A stretch of DNA of 43,994 nucleotides from an uncultured Acidimicrobiales bacterium (GTDB lineage: Bacteria; Actinomycetota; Acidimicrobiia; Acidimicrobiales; Aldehydirespiratoraceae), in assembly GCA_905480195.1 (NCBI GenBank), contig CAJQPN010000052.1, positions 1-43,994 on the forward strand, read 5' to 3'. A program made the translations under genes and the position numbers. Under the pieces are notes generated by a model. That model was not told the DNA's origin, searched no databases, and was given only the letters and a program-made list of their open reading frames with translations. Positions 15,126 through 23,739 of this stretch are shown one piece after another (within the stretch, counting starts at the first letter, position 1; every line of letters starts with the position of its first letter).

Positions 15126-16046
15126 ATGCCACTCGATCCCCAGATTGTGCCACTCGTCGACGCCGTGAACGCGGCGGCAGCGGAGGCGCCACCAATGAGC
15201 GAGCAGACCGTGGAGATGCGCCGGGCGTCGTACCTCGCACTGTCTGCTCTGGCAGGCAGCGGCCCCGAGCTCGACCATGTGTCGAACGAGCGAGTGCCGG
15301 GCCGAGACGGCGACATCGGTGTGCGCGTGTACCGCAACGAGGGAGCTGAAGGGATTTTCGTCTTCTACCACGGCGGCGGTTACACGATTGGTGACCTCAA
15401 CAGCCATGATGAGGTCTGTCGCCAGCTCGCGCTGGAGTCGGGTGCGACGGTCGTGGCTGTCGACTATGCGCTCGCTCCTGAGCAGCCGTTCCCGGCAGGA
15501 ATCGAGGATTCCTGGGCTGCGTTGCAGCACATCGCTGCAAATCGTTTCCACTATGGGGGCGGAGATGACGTCAAGCTGGTCGTCGGTGGAGACTCTGCCG
15601 GAGGGAACATCTCGGCGGTGATGGCGCTCATGGCACGAGATGTCGGCCTAGAACTGGCAGCGCAGTTGCTGGTGTACCCGGCGGTGCGATCCGACGATGA
15701 CAGTCCGTCGATGGCCGAGAACGGTGAGGGGTACGTGCTGACGCGGGAGACGATGGATTGGTTCCACGCTCAGTACCAACCCGATCACGACGACGTGCGC
15801 GCCTCGCCGATTCGCGCCCGCTCTCACGAAGGGGTGGCGCCTGCACTGGTGATCACCGCCGAGTTCGATCCGTTGCGTGATCAGGGAATTGAGTACGCAA
15901 CGGTGCTTGCAGCTGCTGGCGTTCCGACCGTACACACGAACTACGAGGGCATGGTGCACGTCTTCTTTCAACTCGGTCCACTCGTTGCGAAGGGGCGGGT
16001 GGCGGTGACGCAGGTGGCCGAGACAGCCAAGCGAGCGCTTGCATGA
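15126..16046 (+). CDS. HSL-family alpha/beta hydrolase (esterase)
   Basis: A 306-aa esterase of the hormone-sensitive-lipase group. The family's oxyanion motif HGGG (FYHGGGYTIGD) and nucleophile motif GDSAGGN are present, with Asp in TAEFDPLRDQG and His in GMVHVFFQLG completing the triad. The start ATG 15126 follows a -10 hexamer; upstream in-frame codons are not protein-like. Such enzymes hydrolyse short- to medium-chain acyl esters in the cytoplasm. It is followed after 7 nt by the MerR gene, so the two are probably cotranscribed, though a functional link with metal control is not obvious. Confidence 0.91.
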   Translation: MPLDPQIVPLVDAVNAAAAEAPPMSEQTVEMRRASYLALSALAGSGPELDHVSNERVPGRDGDIGVRVYRNEGAEGIFVFYHGGGYTIGDLNSHDEVCRQLALESGATVVAVDYALAPEQPFPAGIEDSWAALQHIAANRFHYGGGDDVKLVVGGDSAGGNISAVMALMARDVGLELAAQLLVYPAVRSDDDSPSMAENGEGYVLTRETMDWFHAQYQPDHDDVRASPIRARSHEGVAPALVITAEFDPLRDQGIEYATVLAAAGVPTVHTNYEGMVHVFFQLGPLVAKGRVAVTQVAETAKRALA

Positions 16047-16053
16047 GACGGCA

Positions 16054-16464
16054 ATGAAGATCGGTGAACTTGGCGGCAGATGCGGGGTGTCGGCGAAGAC
16101 GATCCGTTACTACGAGTCGATCGGACTGCTTGACGAACCGCAGCGAACAGCGACCGGCTACCGGGAGTACGACGATTTTGCTGTTGAGCGCCTTCGCTTC
16201 ATTCGTGATGCCCAATCGACGGGTTTGTCCCTCGCCGAGATCGCCTCCGTACTCGAACTGAAGAGTGCAGGCGAGCGTTCATGTGCACACACGATGGCCC
16301 TCATCGATGCGCATCTGGCCTCCATCGACAGTCAACTCGAACAGCTCATAGCCGCTCGAGCTGAACTCTCTGTGCTCGCGAAACGAGCCCGAGGCTTGAA
16401 TCCCTCCGATTGCACCGATCCGAACCGATGTCAGGTGATTACCGAGGCGCGCGCCGACGCTTGA
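16054..16464 (+). CDS. MerR-family metal-responsive regulator (CueR/ZntR-like)
   Basis: A 136-aa regulator with the N-terminal winged helix-turn-helix ([26 protein letters not shown]...TGYREYDD) followed by the dimerisation helix. Metal-site candidates are Cys77, just before the long helix, and a C-terminal pair C120-x5-C126. In E. coli ZntR and MerR the position of Cys77 is Cys, whereas in CueR it is Ser, so divalent-metal sensing is possible. Proteins of this type untwist promoters with overlong spacers; exactly such a promoter lies at the end of this gene, in front of a copper-type ATPase. The start is ATG 16054, since an upstream TTG extends into the esterase stop. Metal identity is open; role as the pump's regulator is likely. 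Confidence 0.9.
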   Translation: MKIGELGGRCGVSAKTIRYYESIGLLDEPQRTATGYREYDDFAVERLRFIRDAQSTGLSLAEIASVLELKSAGERSCAHTMALIDAHLASIDSQLEQLIAARAELSVLAKRARGLNPSDCTDPNRCQVITEARADA

Positions 16465-16492
16465 CCTTCCAGTCCGCTGGAATGCCTATACT
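16461..16492 (+). promoter_or_regulatory. MerR/CueR-type promoter-operator of the metal ATPase
   Basis: The -35 TTGACC (16461-16466) and -10 TATACT (16487-16492) are near consensus but separated by 20 nt, the overlong spacing characteristic of MerR-family activated promoters. The spacer holds a dyad, CTTCCAG (16466-16472) - TCCG - CTGGAAT (16477-16483), with 6 of 7 positions pairing, closely resembling the ACCTTCC...GGAAGGT boxes of CueR. The -35 overlaps the merR stop codon (16462-16464), and the -10 is 6 nt before the ATG at 16499, so the transcript would be leaderless. Confidence 0.8.
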
Positions 16493-16498
16493 CGACTC

Positions 16499-18661
16499 AT
16501 GAGCGTCGAAGCCCCCATCGAAGCAGAGCTAACGATCGCCGGTATGACCTGTGGTGGTTGCGCGGCGCGAGTCCAGAGCCACCTCGATGGCCTTGATGGG
16601 GTCGAGATGGCGCTGGTCAATTTCGCAACGGGACGAGCGACGGTCCGCCACGCACGTTCGGTCGACCGAGACGTGCTCACGGGCGCGGTGGAGTCGCTCG
16701 GCTACGCCGTCGTTGGCCGCGACGAAGGTGACCTTGCCGAAGAAGCTCGAGAGCGGGAGCTCCGGCGTCGCCTGGTTTTCGCCGGCGCGCTGGCTCTTCC
16801 TGCGATGGCGCTTTCGATGCTGATGGCGTTGCAGTTCGATGGCTGGGAGTGGGTGGTAGCCGGGTTGTCCATCCCGGTAATCCTGTGGTCAGGACTGCCG
16901 TTTCATCGTGCGACAGTGCTGAATCTCCGCCATCGCGCAACAACGATGGACACGCTTGTATCGATGGGCTCGCTCTCGGCGCTCGGGTGGTCGTTGGTCG
17001 TGCTCATTGCTGACGTTGGCGACGGTCATGTCTACTTCGAGACCGGCGCTGTGATCATCGCCTTGATCTTGCTCGGAAAATGGTTCGAGGTCCGAGCGAA
17101 ACGCCGCTCGGGTGATGCCATCAGAGCACTCGCTGATCTTGGGGCGAAGACCGCGCTGCTTGAGGATGGTCGAGAGGTAGGCCTCGCTGATCTTGAGGTC
17201 GGCATGCGATTCATGGTTCGGCCAGGTGAGAAGATCGCGACCGATGGTGTCGTGGTCGATGGCGCATCAGCGGTTGACGCGTCGATGGTGACGGGGGAGC
17301 CGGTACCTGTTGAGGTGGGCGTTGGGACCGAGGTCATTGGTGCCACGCTGAATACGAGCGGCTCACTCACTGTCGAAGCCACGCGTGTCGGGGCCGACAC
17401 GGCACTCGCTCAGATCATTCGACTCGTCGACGAGGCACAGGGAAGCCGGGCTGAGATCCAACGTTTGGCCGACCGTGTCTCCGCCGTCTTCGTCCCGGTC
17501 GCAATCGTCGTCGCGTTCGCGACCCTCGCTGTCTGGCTCGCTGTCGGTCAACCAGCCAGTGAGGCCTTTACCGCAGCGGTAGCGGTCCTGATCATCGCAT
17601 GCCCGTGCGCCCTCGGTCTCGCTACGCCACTCGGGATCATGGTGGGGACGGGGCGCGGGGCGCAGCTGGGTGTGATCATCAAAGGTGGGGAAGTTCTCGA
17701 GGACACTCGAGCTATCGACGCCGTGGTGGTCGACAAGACCGGAACCCTGACCGAAGCGTCGATGGTCGTTTCTGAGCTGATCGCTCCCGAACTCGATGAC
17801 GTCACCGCCCTCTACGTCGCCCGGCTTGCCGGTGCGGCCGAAGCCCGCTCCGAACACCCGATCGCAGCAGCGATCGCTGCGGCGTACCCAGCTCCAGCCG
17901 ACATTGGCACGTTCGAGAATCGACCGGGCTTGGGTGTAGTTGCGACGGTCGACGACTGCCAACTTCGGGTTGGGCGACGGTTGCTTTTCGACGACGTCCC
18001 CGCCACGGTGGAGGCCGCGGCGTCCACCGCTGAAGCATCGGGGGCTACGGCGGTCCTGGCTGGTCGCCAAAGCAAAGCCGAGATCGTCTTTGTGGTGAAT
18101 GACGCAGTGAAGCAGACATCACCCGCAGCGATCGCAGCACTGCACGACCAGGGCCTTACCGTCACGCTGCTGACCGGCGATAACGAGCGAACTGCGGCTG
18201 CCGTAGCCCGAACGGTCGGTATCGGTACTCGACCCGGCGACGCGGTCATCGCCGAGGTGCTGCCCGCCGACAAGGCTCAGGTGGTGGCCTCGATGCAGGC
18301 CGAGGGTCATCGGGTCGCAATGGTTGGCGACGGCATCAACGACGCACCGGCGCTTGCCCAAGCAGATCTCGGCATCGCCGTCGGGACCGGAACCGACGTG
18401 GCGATCGAGGCATCCGATCTCACCGTGGTGTCTGGCGACCTCCGCGGTGTCGCTGACGCGATCGCGCTCTCGCGCCGCACACTCGCAGTGATCAAGGGAA
18501 ACCTGTTCTGGGCGTTCGCGTACAACGCCGCTGCCATCCCGCTGGCCGCGTCCGGGGTCCTCAACCCGATGATCGCGGCCGGTGCAATGGGCTTGTCATC
18601 GCTCTTTGTGGTCACCAACAGTCTTCGTCTCCGACGCTTTGCCGGCTACCGGAGGTCCTGA
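16499..18661 (+). CDS. copA: Copper-type P1B ATPase (CopA-like)
   Basis: A 720-aa heavy-metal exporting ATPase. It has one N-terminal HMA domain with GMTCGGC, eight predicted membrane helices, the CPC ion-binding triad in helix 6 (Cys368-Pro-Cys370, followed by ALGLATP), the phosphorylated Asp412 in [16 protein letters not shown], and the hinge [14 protein letters not shown]. The last two helices contain YN ([12 protein letters not shown]) and GLSS ([12 protein letters not shown]), the combination of Cu(+)-specific P1B-1 pumps; zinc pumps carry Lys and Asp instead. It should export Cu(+) or Ag(+) from the cytoplasm. A MerR-type promoter precedes it. No copper chaperone is seen beside it. Confidence 0.93.
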   Translation: MSVEAPIEAELTIAGMTCGGCAARVQSHLDGLDGVEMALVNFATGRATVRHARSVDRDVLTGAVESLGYAVVGRDEGDLAEEARERELRRRLVFAGALALPAMALSMLMALQFDGWEWVVAGLSIPVILWSGLPFHRATVLNLRHRATTMDTLVSMGSLSALGWSLVVLIADVGDGHVYFETGAVIIALILLGKWFEVRAKRRSGDAIRALADLGAKTALLEDGREVGLADLEVGMRFMVRPGEKIATDGVVVDGASAVDASMVTGEPVPVEVGVGTEVIGATLNTSGSLTVEATRVGADTALAQIIRLVDEAQGSRAEIQRLADRVSAVFVPVAIVVAFATLAVWLAVGQPASEAFTAAVAVLIIACPCALGLATPLGIMVGTGRGAQLGVIIKGGEVLEDTRAIDAVVVDKTGTLTEASMVVSELIAPELDDVTALYVARLAGAAEARSEHPIAAAIAAAYPAPADIGTFENRPGLGVVATVDDCQLRVGRRLLFDDVPATVEAAASTAEASGATAVLAGRQSKAEIVFVVNDAVKQTSPAAIAALHDQGLTVTLLTGDNERTAAAVARTVGIGTRPGDAVIAEVLPADKAQVVASMQAEGHRVAMVGDGINDAPALAQADLGIAVGTGTDVAIEASDLTVVSGDLRGVADAIALSRRTLAVIKGNLFWAFAYNAAAIPLAASGVLNPMIAAGAMGLSSLFVVTNSLRLRRFAGYRRS

Positions 18662-18679
18662 ACGCCCTTGCGGCTTCAG
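18658..18679. terminator. Hairpin spanning both convergent stop codons
   Basis: CTGAA-(C)-GCC pairs with GGC-TTCAG around a 5-nt loop, with one bulged C. The stem contains the ATPase TGA (18659-18661) and the minus-strand thioesterase stop (18676-18678). No U-tract. Confidence 0.4.
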
Positions 18680-19524
18680 CGGTTGCGGCGCTCCAGTCCA
18701 TCATCGGTGGAGTTAAAGCGCAGCACTGCCTCCTGCGCTGTGCTTGCAACTCGCCTGCCATCAGCTGCGTAGATCGATCCGAGAGTGAGGCCACGTTCGT
18801 GACGCGCGACCGGACTATGCATGGCATGAAGATGCCAGCCATTGAAGTCGACCGGCTCATGGAACCAGATCGTGTGATCGAGGCTCGCGCCCGTGAGCTC
18901 ACCCCGGACGGGGATGTGGGGGAGGGCTGAGGTACGCATGAAGACCCGATCGGTTGCGAAAATCATCACCGCGGTGTGGGTAACCGGGTCGGGGGGCAGA
19001 ACTGGCTGCAGCGGGCGCATCCATACCCAATGATCGGGTTCGGTTCGATCGCCATGGGGATCGTCGGTCCGGATATCGATCGGCTGCTCCCGCCAACCCG
19101 GCCGACCACGGGTCCGATCTCGATTGAGCAACTCGTCAGGGGGCACCACCTGCGGCATCGGGTCCTGATGCTGGGCACCGGGAGGGTTAGCGGTGAAGCT
19201 CGCCATCAGCTGGAAGATCCGGCGACCATCTTGGAAGGCACGGACCTCGCGTACCTCGAAGTTTCGTCCGTCTTTGATTCGCTCTACCTCGTAGTGGACG
19301 GGCTTGCCCGTCTCGCCGGGGCGAAGGAAGTACAGGTGCATCGAATGGACCGGTCCAACGGTCGTCGTTCGGGCTGCAGCCACGAAGGCTTGAGATGCGA
19401 CAAGCCCTCCGTAGATCCGCTCGCGAAACCCCTTTCCACCTGGACCGCTCCCCCCGACGTACACATCGGTTGAGGTCTCCTCGAGGTCGAGGCGGTTGAG
19501 CAACCGCTGCACCTGGTCCGACAT
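18676..19524 (-). CDS. tesB: Acyl-CoA thioesterase II (TesB-like)
   Basis: A 282-aa double-hotdog thioesterase. Family segments are visible in both halves: VYGGLVASQAFVAAARTT-type region (IYGGLVASQAFVAAA), VHSMHLYFLRPG, YEVERIKDGRNFEVREV in the first hotdog, and SLDHTIWFHEPVDFNGWHLH plus STAQEAVLR in the second. The latter hold the Asp and Gln of the TesB active site. It hydrolyses acyl-CoAs to free acids. The start ATG 19524 is supported by a TAGAAT hexamer 8 nt upstream and by the usual TesB length (about 285 aa). It is divergent from the acyl-CoA carboxylase gene, and the 81-bp gap carries both promoters, which suggests coordinated acyl-CoA metabolism. Confidence 0.92.
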   Translation of the reverse strand: MSDQVQRLLNRLDLEETSTDVYVGGSGPGGKGFRERIYGGLVASQAFVAAARTTTVGPVHSMHLYFLRPGETGKPVHYEVERIKDGRNFEVREVRAFQDGRRIFQLMASFTANPPGAQHQDPMPQVVPPDELLNRDRTRGRPGWREQPIDIRTDDPHGDRTEPDHWVWMRPLQPVLPPDPVTHTAVMIFATDRVFMRTSALPHIPVRGELTGASLDHTIWFHEPVDFNGWHLHAMHSPVARHERGLTLGSIYAADGRRVASTAQEAVLRFNSTDDGLERRNR

Positions 19525-19532
19525 CGCTACAA

Positions 19533-19538
19533 ATTCTA
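19533..19538 (-). promoter_or_regulatory. -10 hexamer of tesB, leaderless-type
   Basis: On the minus strand TAGAAT is 8 nt before the ATG at 19524. No ribosome binding site between. Confidence 0.5.
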
Positions 19539-19593
19539 CGGACTTCTCGTCGGTGTCCGATAGCTGGCCTTCGAGCGTGTCGAGACAGGCAAC

Positions 19594-19599
19594 TAGGGT
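19594..19599 (+). promoter_or_regulatory. -10 hexamer of acyl-CoA carboxylase gene, leaderless-type
   Basis: TAGGGT with 6 nt to the GTG at 19606; no ribosome binding site. It helps choose this GTG as start. Confidence 0.6.
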
Positions 19600-19605
19600 C
19601 GCACC

Positions 19606-22600
19606 GTGCCCCTTACATCCTTTCGACGCGTTCTGATCGCCAATCGGGGTGAGATCGCCGTTCGCATCGCTCGCGCCGCAGCCGAACTCGGGTGCGAGAC
19701 GGTCGCCGTGTACTCCTCTGCCGATGCCAACTCGTTCCACACTCGAGTCACCGACGCCGCCGTCGAGCTCACCGGTGCACCGATCAGCGCCTATCTCGAC
19801 ATCGAGGCACTCGTGACCTCCGCGCTCGAGACCGGCTGCGATGCGATCCATCCCGGGTACGGATTCCTGTCCGAGAGTGCGAGCTTTGCTTCTGCGTGCG
19901 CAGCGGCCGGCCTCACGTTCGTCGGCCCGTCGCCGGAATCGCTCGAGCTGTTCGGCGACAAGGTTGCGGCGCGAGCGCTGGCGGCGGAGCAAGGGATAGC
20001 AGTCGTTCCCGGCAGCGATGGAACGATCGAGTCGGCGTCGGCGGCTGCAGCGGTTGCCTCTGATCTCGGCTATCCGGTCATGTTGAAGGCTGCCGCCGGT
20101 GGGGGCGGCCGCGGCCTACGACGGGTTGACGATGCGTCCACCTTGCCCGACGCGTTCGAAAGTGCTGCCCGTGAGGCTGAGGCCGCATTCGGTACCAGGG
20201 CGATGCTGGTCGAGAAGCTGATCGTCGATCCGCGCCACATCGAGGTCCAGGTGTTCGGAGATCAGACTGGCGCTGTCGTGCATCTGTGGGAGCGCGACTG
20301 CTCGGTGCAGATCCGCAACCAGAAGGTGCTTGAGATTGCGCCGGCCCCGGCACTCGACCCGACGCTGCGCGATGCGTTGTTGCGCGACGCCGTTCGATTG
20401 GCACATGCCGCCCGGTATCGCAATGCGGGGACGGTTGAGTTCTTGGTCGAGCCGGGCACCGGCACTCACTGGTTCATCGAGGCGAACCCTCGCATCCAGG
20501 TAGAGCACACCGTAACGGAAGAGATCACCGGAAGAGACCTCGTACAAAGCCAATTGCTGATCGCCGCCGGTGCCACGCTCGGTGAGGCGGGACTCGTCGA
20601 TATCGGTCCACCTCGATGTTGCGCCGTACAGGCTCGAGTGGTCCTGGCCTCCGCAGGTCCTATCTCGGCCTATCGCGAGCCATCAGGGCCAGGAATCAGG
20701 GTAGATGGTTTTGTTTATGCGGGTTTCGAGGCATCAGCGGCCTTCGATCCGCTCCTTGCGAAGGTGATCGCCTCGGCAGGGAGCCACGATGCCGCCCTTG
20801 ATCGGCTCGGCCGCGCGCTCGCAGAATTTCAGATTGACGGGGTCGCCACCAACCTCGCGCACCTGTGCGCGCTCGTCGCCGATGATCGTGTGCGCACAGG
20901 TGATGCCCGCACCACGCTGCTCGACGAGTCCCCGGTGTTTGGTGGCGGCCACGGCTCACCAGCGCTCGACCTTTTCCGAAGTGTGGGCGAGTCGACGGTG
21001 ACTGCCACCCGGCGGTCCCGGCAAGGCCTTACTGCCGACGGCGACATCGAGGCGGTCGTGAGTCCGGTCAATTCCACAGTCGTCGAGGTGCTTGTGGCCC
21101 GAGGCGAGCAGGTCGACGAGGGACAGGCGCTTATCGTTTGCTCGGCAATGAAGATGGAGACCGTGCTCACCGCCCCGTGCGCAGGCTTGATTGTGGAGCT
21201 CCTTGCGCTAGCGGAAGGCACGACCGTCTATGAGGGTGACGTTCTTGCCTTGATCGAGCCGGGGGCAGGGAGCGGAGTGGGCGCCGGTATCACGCGGACC
21301 GATGCAGGCTGGTCGCCCGATCTGGCCCAAGCCGAAGAGCTTCGAGCACTGGCCCACGCGCGGCTGGCGCCGGGGTCGCAAGATCCGGGAGTTGTCCGGC
21401 AGCGAAGCCGCAACAAGCTCACCTGCCGTGAACGGATCGACTTACTGCTGGACGCTGGTTCATTCCGAGAGATCGGCAGTCTCGCTGGCTTCAGCAGCTA
21501 CGACGACGACGGCAACGTCGCAGCATTCACCCCCTCGAACCATGTGGGAGGCCAGGGAACGATCGAAGGTCGTCCGACGGTCGTGTGCGCCGACGATTTC
21601 ACGTCGCGGGGTGGGCACTCTGACGGATCGATCGGCTCGAAGGCAGTGCACCTCGATCGGTTATCGCTCAACCTCCGGATGCCGTCGGTGCGTCTCCTCG
21701 ATGGTTCGTCAGGCGGTGGAAGTGTCGCCTCGATGGTTCCATCGCAGCAGACGTCGGAGAAGACCACGGCAAAGGAGAGCACCGGGGCGATCGGTGCCGG
21801 GAAGCCACGGGTCACTGGGCCGGGTGGGTCCTTCTTGCCCTCGCACCTCGGGTCTTCCATGTACGCGAAACAGCTCGAGACCGTGCCCGTGGTGAATGTG
21901 TTGCTCGGCAGCGTGGTCGGCCTTGGTGCGGCGAAGGCCGTCCTCGGCCACTTCTCGGTGATACTTCGTGACACGGCGCAACTCTTCGTTGCTGGTCCAC
22001 CGGTCGTGATCCAGGCCACCGGTCAAGACATCACGAAGGAAGATCTCGGTGGGTGGCACATCCATTGCCGCAACGGATCAGTCGACAATTTGGCCGAGGA
22101 CGAGGAGGACGCAGCAACGCAGACTCGACGCTTCCTCTCCTATCTTCCCTCGAGCGTCTACGAGTCGCCACCGATCGTGGTCGAGCCCGACCGTGGGATC
22201 GAGTCGGTCGAAGAACTCCTCACGCTCGTGCCCCGAAATCGCACGACCACGTTCGATATCCGCCGCGCGATCGATCTCATCGTGGACAGCAACTCATTCT
22301 TCGAGATCGGCCGGCATTGGGGTACCGATCAGGTCGTCGGGCTTGCCCGCTGCCGCGGCCACGTGGTCGGTGTGGTTGCGTCGGATTCGCGACACATGAA
22401 TGGCGGCGCCCTCACCGCCAATGGCTGCGACAAAATCATCCGCCATCTCGAACTCTGTGATCTCTTCAACATTCCTGTGCTGAACCTTGTCGATAACCCC
22501 GGCTTTGCGGTTGGCCTCGAGCACGAGATCAACGGGACCATTCGCAAAGGTGGCGAATGGATGCTCGCTTTCGCCCGGATCTCGGTCCCGCTCTTCACGG

Positions 22601-22956
22601 TGATCATGCGACGTAGTTTCGGCGTCGCCGGTAACAACTTCGCAGCGCCCCGCTCTGACGCCGACATCCGTGTCATCTGGCCTGCCGCCGATATGGGTGG
22701 CATCCCCCCGGAAGGGGGCATCGAAGCTGCGTACAAGCGGCAGCTGGCTGAAGCGGACGACCCGACTGCATTCCGAGCCGAACTCATGCGGCGGATCGAG
22801 AGCGCCCGCGGGCCGATGGGGCCACTCAACCGGTTTGAGGTCGAGGAATTGATCGACCCGCGCGAGACCCGCCGATATGTCTGCGAATGGATCGACCACG
22901 CAACCAAGATCGCCACCCAACCGAACCGGTTGGCTCCTCGTCGAGAGCGTCGTTAG
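19606..22956 (+). CDS. Single-chain acyl-CoA carboxylase (BC-BCCP-CT)
   Basis: A 1116-aa biotin-dependent carboxylase with all activities in one chain. Residues ~1-450 are biotin carboxylase (RRVLIANRGEIAVRI, HPGYGFLSE, ATP-grasp AAAGGGGRGLR, EANPRIQVEHTVTE). The biotinyl domain around 485-555 has the biotinylated Lys516 in SAMKMET. Residues ~590-1116 are carboxyltransferase, N-half (VCADDFTSRGG...SSGGGS) and C-half (LVDNPGFAVGLEHE, RRSFGVAGNNF). It carboxylates an acyl-CoA with bicarbonate and ATP. In most Actinobacteria the alpha and beta subunits are separate; this layout resembles the homomeric long-chain acyl-CoA carboxylase (LCC) described from mycobacteria. Acyl chain specificity is not readable. 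The gene ends with TAG. Confidence 0.94.
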   Translation: MPLTSFRRVLIANRGEIAVRIARAAAELGCETVAVYSSADANSFHTRVTDAAVELTGAPISAYLDIEALVTSALETGCDAIHPGYGFLSESASFASACAAAGLTFVGPSPESLELFGDKVAARALAAEQGIAVVPGSDGTIESASAAAAVASDLGYPVMLKAAAGGGGRGLRRVDDASTLPDAFESAAREAEAAFGTRAMLVEKLIVDPRHIEVQVFGDQTGAVVHLWERDCSVQIRNQKVLEIAPAPALDPTLRDALLRDAVRLAHAARYRNAGTVEFLVEPGTGTHWFIEANPRIQVEHTVTEEITGRDLVQSQLLIAAGATLGEAGLVDIGPPRCCAVQARVVLASAGPISAYREPSGPGIRVDGFVYAGFEASAAFDPLLAKVIASAGSHDAALDRLGRALAEFQIDGVATNLAHLCALVADDRVRTGDARTTLLDESPVFGGGHGSPALDLFRSVGESTVTATRRSRQGLTADGDIEAVVSPVNSTVVEVLVARGEQVDEGQALIVCSAMKMETVLTAPCAGLIVELLALAEGTTVYEGDVLALIEPGAGSGVGAGITRTDAGWSPDLAQAEELRALAHARLAPGSQDPGVVRQRSRNKLTCRERIDLLLDAGSFREIGSLAGFSSYDDDGNVAAFTPSNHVGGQGTIEGRPTVVCADDFTSRGGHSDGSIGSKAVHLDRLSLNLRMPSVRLLDGSSGGGSVASMVPSQQTSEKTTAKESTGAIGAGKPRVTGPGGSFLPSHLGSSMYAKQLETVPVVNVLLGSVVGLGAAKAVLGHFSVILRDTAQLFVAGPPVVIQATGQDITKEDLGGWHIHCRNGSVDNLAEDEEDAATQTRRFLSYLPSSVYESPPIVVEPDRGIESVEELLTLVPRNRTTTFDIRRAIDLIVDSNSFFEIGRHWGTDQVVGLARCRGHVVGVVASDSRHMNGGALTANGCDKIIRHLELCDLFNIPVLNLVDNPGFAVGLEHEINGTIRKGGEWMLAFARISVPLFTVIMRRSFGVAGNNFAAPRSDADIRVIWPAADMGGIPPEGGIEAAYKRQLAEADDPTAFRAELMRRIESARGPMGPLNRFEVEELIDPRETRRYVCEWIDHATKIATQPNRLAPRRERR

Positions 22957-23001
22957 TCAGCCACAACTGGTTCGTGGCCCGGAGCGTGATAAACCGCCGG
23001 C

Positions 23002-23024
23002 CAAGCAACCCGGACGCTTGCTTG
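23002..23024. terminator. Hairpin between convergent carboxylase and nth
   Basis: CAAGCAA and TTGCTTG form a 7-bp stem with a 9-nt loop, in the 71-bp gap between the two convergent genes and ending 3 nt before the nth stop. No clear U-tract; plausible bidirectional terminator. Confidence 0.4.
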
Positions 23025-23027
23025 TTG

Positions 23028-23687
23028 TCAGCGCTTCTTGCCCGGCTTCTGTTCTGCGGTAATCCGTTTTTTCGTGGCTGCCCACGAGCAGATTTCGCAT
23101 GTTGCGAGGTCGTGGTTGCGGGCCGGGCAGTAGTCGCGCCCGAAGAAGATGATCTGTAAGTGGCGGCGATTCCACGTGTCCCTCGGGAACACCGCCTTGA
23201 GATCCCGCTCGGTCTGTTCGACGTTTTTGGCTGCGGAGAGTCCCCACCGGGCAGCTAAACGATGAATGTGCGTGTCGACCGGGAAAGACGGAACACCGAA
23301 CGACTGGGCCATCACGACGCTTGCCGTCTTGTGGCCGACCCCGGCCAATGACTCGAGGAACTCCCAGTCCGGGAGGACCTCGCCAGGCCCGTCGAGAATC
23401 TGATGCGCCATCGTCGAAAGGTTCCGAGCCTTTGTGGGAGCGAGGCCGACCTCTCTGATGTGGCCCAGAATTTCATCCGGTGAGAGGGCCGCCATCTCCT
23501 CAGGCGTGCTCGCGGCTGCGAACAACGACGGTGTGACCTCATTGACCTTTTTGTCGGTTGTCTGGGCTGACAGCGCCACGGCAACCAGGAGCGTGTAGGG
23601 GTCGGAGTGGTCGAGCGGAATGGGCGGTTCCGCGTACAGGTCGTCGAGGATGACACCGATCCGATCGGCCTTCTCTTGCCGCTTCAT
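23028..23687 (-). CDS. nth: Endonuclease III (DNA glycosylase/AP lyase)
   Basis: A 219-aa HhH-GPD glycosylase that removes oxidised pyrimidines and cleaves the abasic strand. The helix-hairpin-helix LAGVGHKTASVVM includes the Schiff-base Lys120, and FPVDTHIHR contains catalytic Asp138; both numbers match E. coli Nth. The C-terminal iron-sulfur region is unusual: Cys187, Cys197 and Cys200 are present (C-x9-C-x2-C), but no fourth Cys follows, where E. coli has C-x6-C-x2-C-x5-C. The start is ATG 23687, supported by TAGGGT 7 nt upstream; the longer open frame extends into the MFS gene antisense to no purpose. It is downstream of the MFS gene on the same strand but has its own promoter. Confidence 0.92.
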   Translation of the reverse strand: MKRQEKADRIGVILDDLYAEPPIPLDHSDPYTLLVAVALSAQTTDKKVNEVTPSLFAAASTPEEMAALSPDEILGHIREVGLAPTKARNLSTMAHQILDGPGEVLPDWEFLESLAGVGHKTASVVMAQSFGVPSFPVDTHIHRLAARWGLSAAKNVEQTERDLKAVFPRDTWNRRHLQIIFFGRDYCPARNHDLATCEICSWAATKKRITAEQKPGKKR

Positions 23688-23694
23688 CGTTGCG

Positions 23695-23700
23695 ACCCTA
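23695..23700 (-). promoter_or_regulatory. -10 hexamer of nth, leaderless-type
   Basis: On the minus strand TAGGGT is 7 nt before the ATG at 23687, inside the 52-bp gap behind the MFS gene. Confidence 0.55.
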
Positions 23701-23739
23701 CCGGAGTGCTCCCCCCTCGGTGCCGGTGAACCAGGCCGC

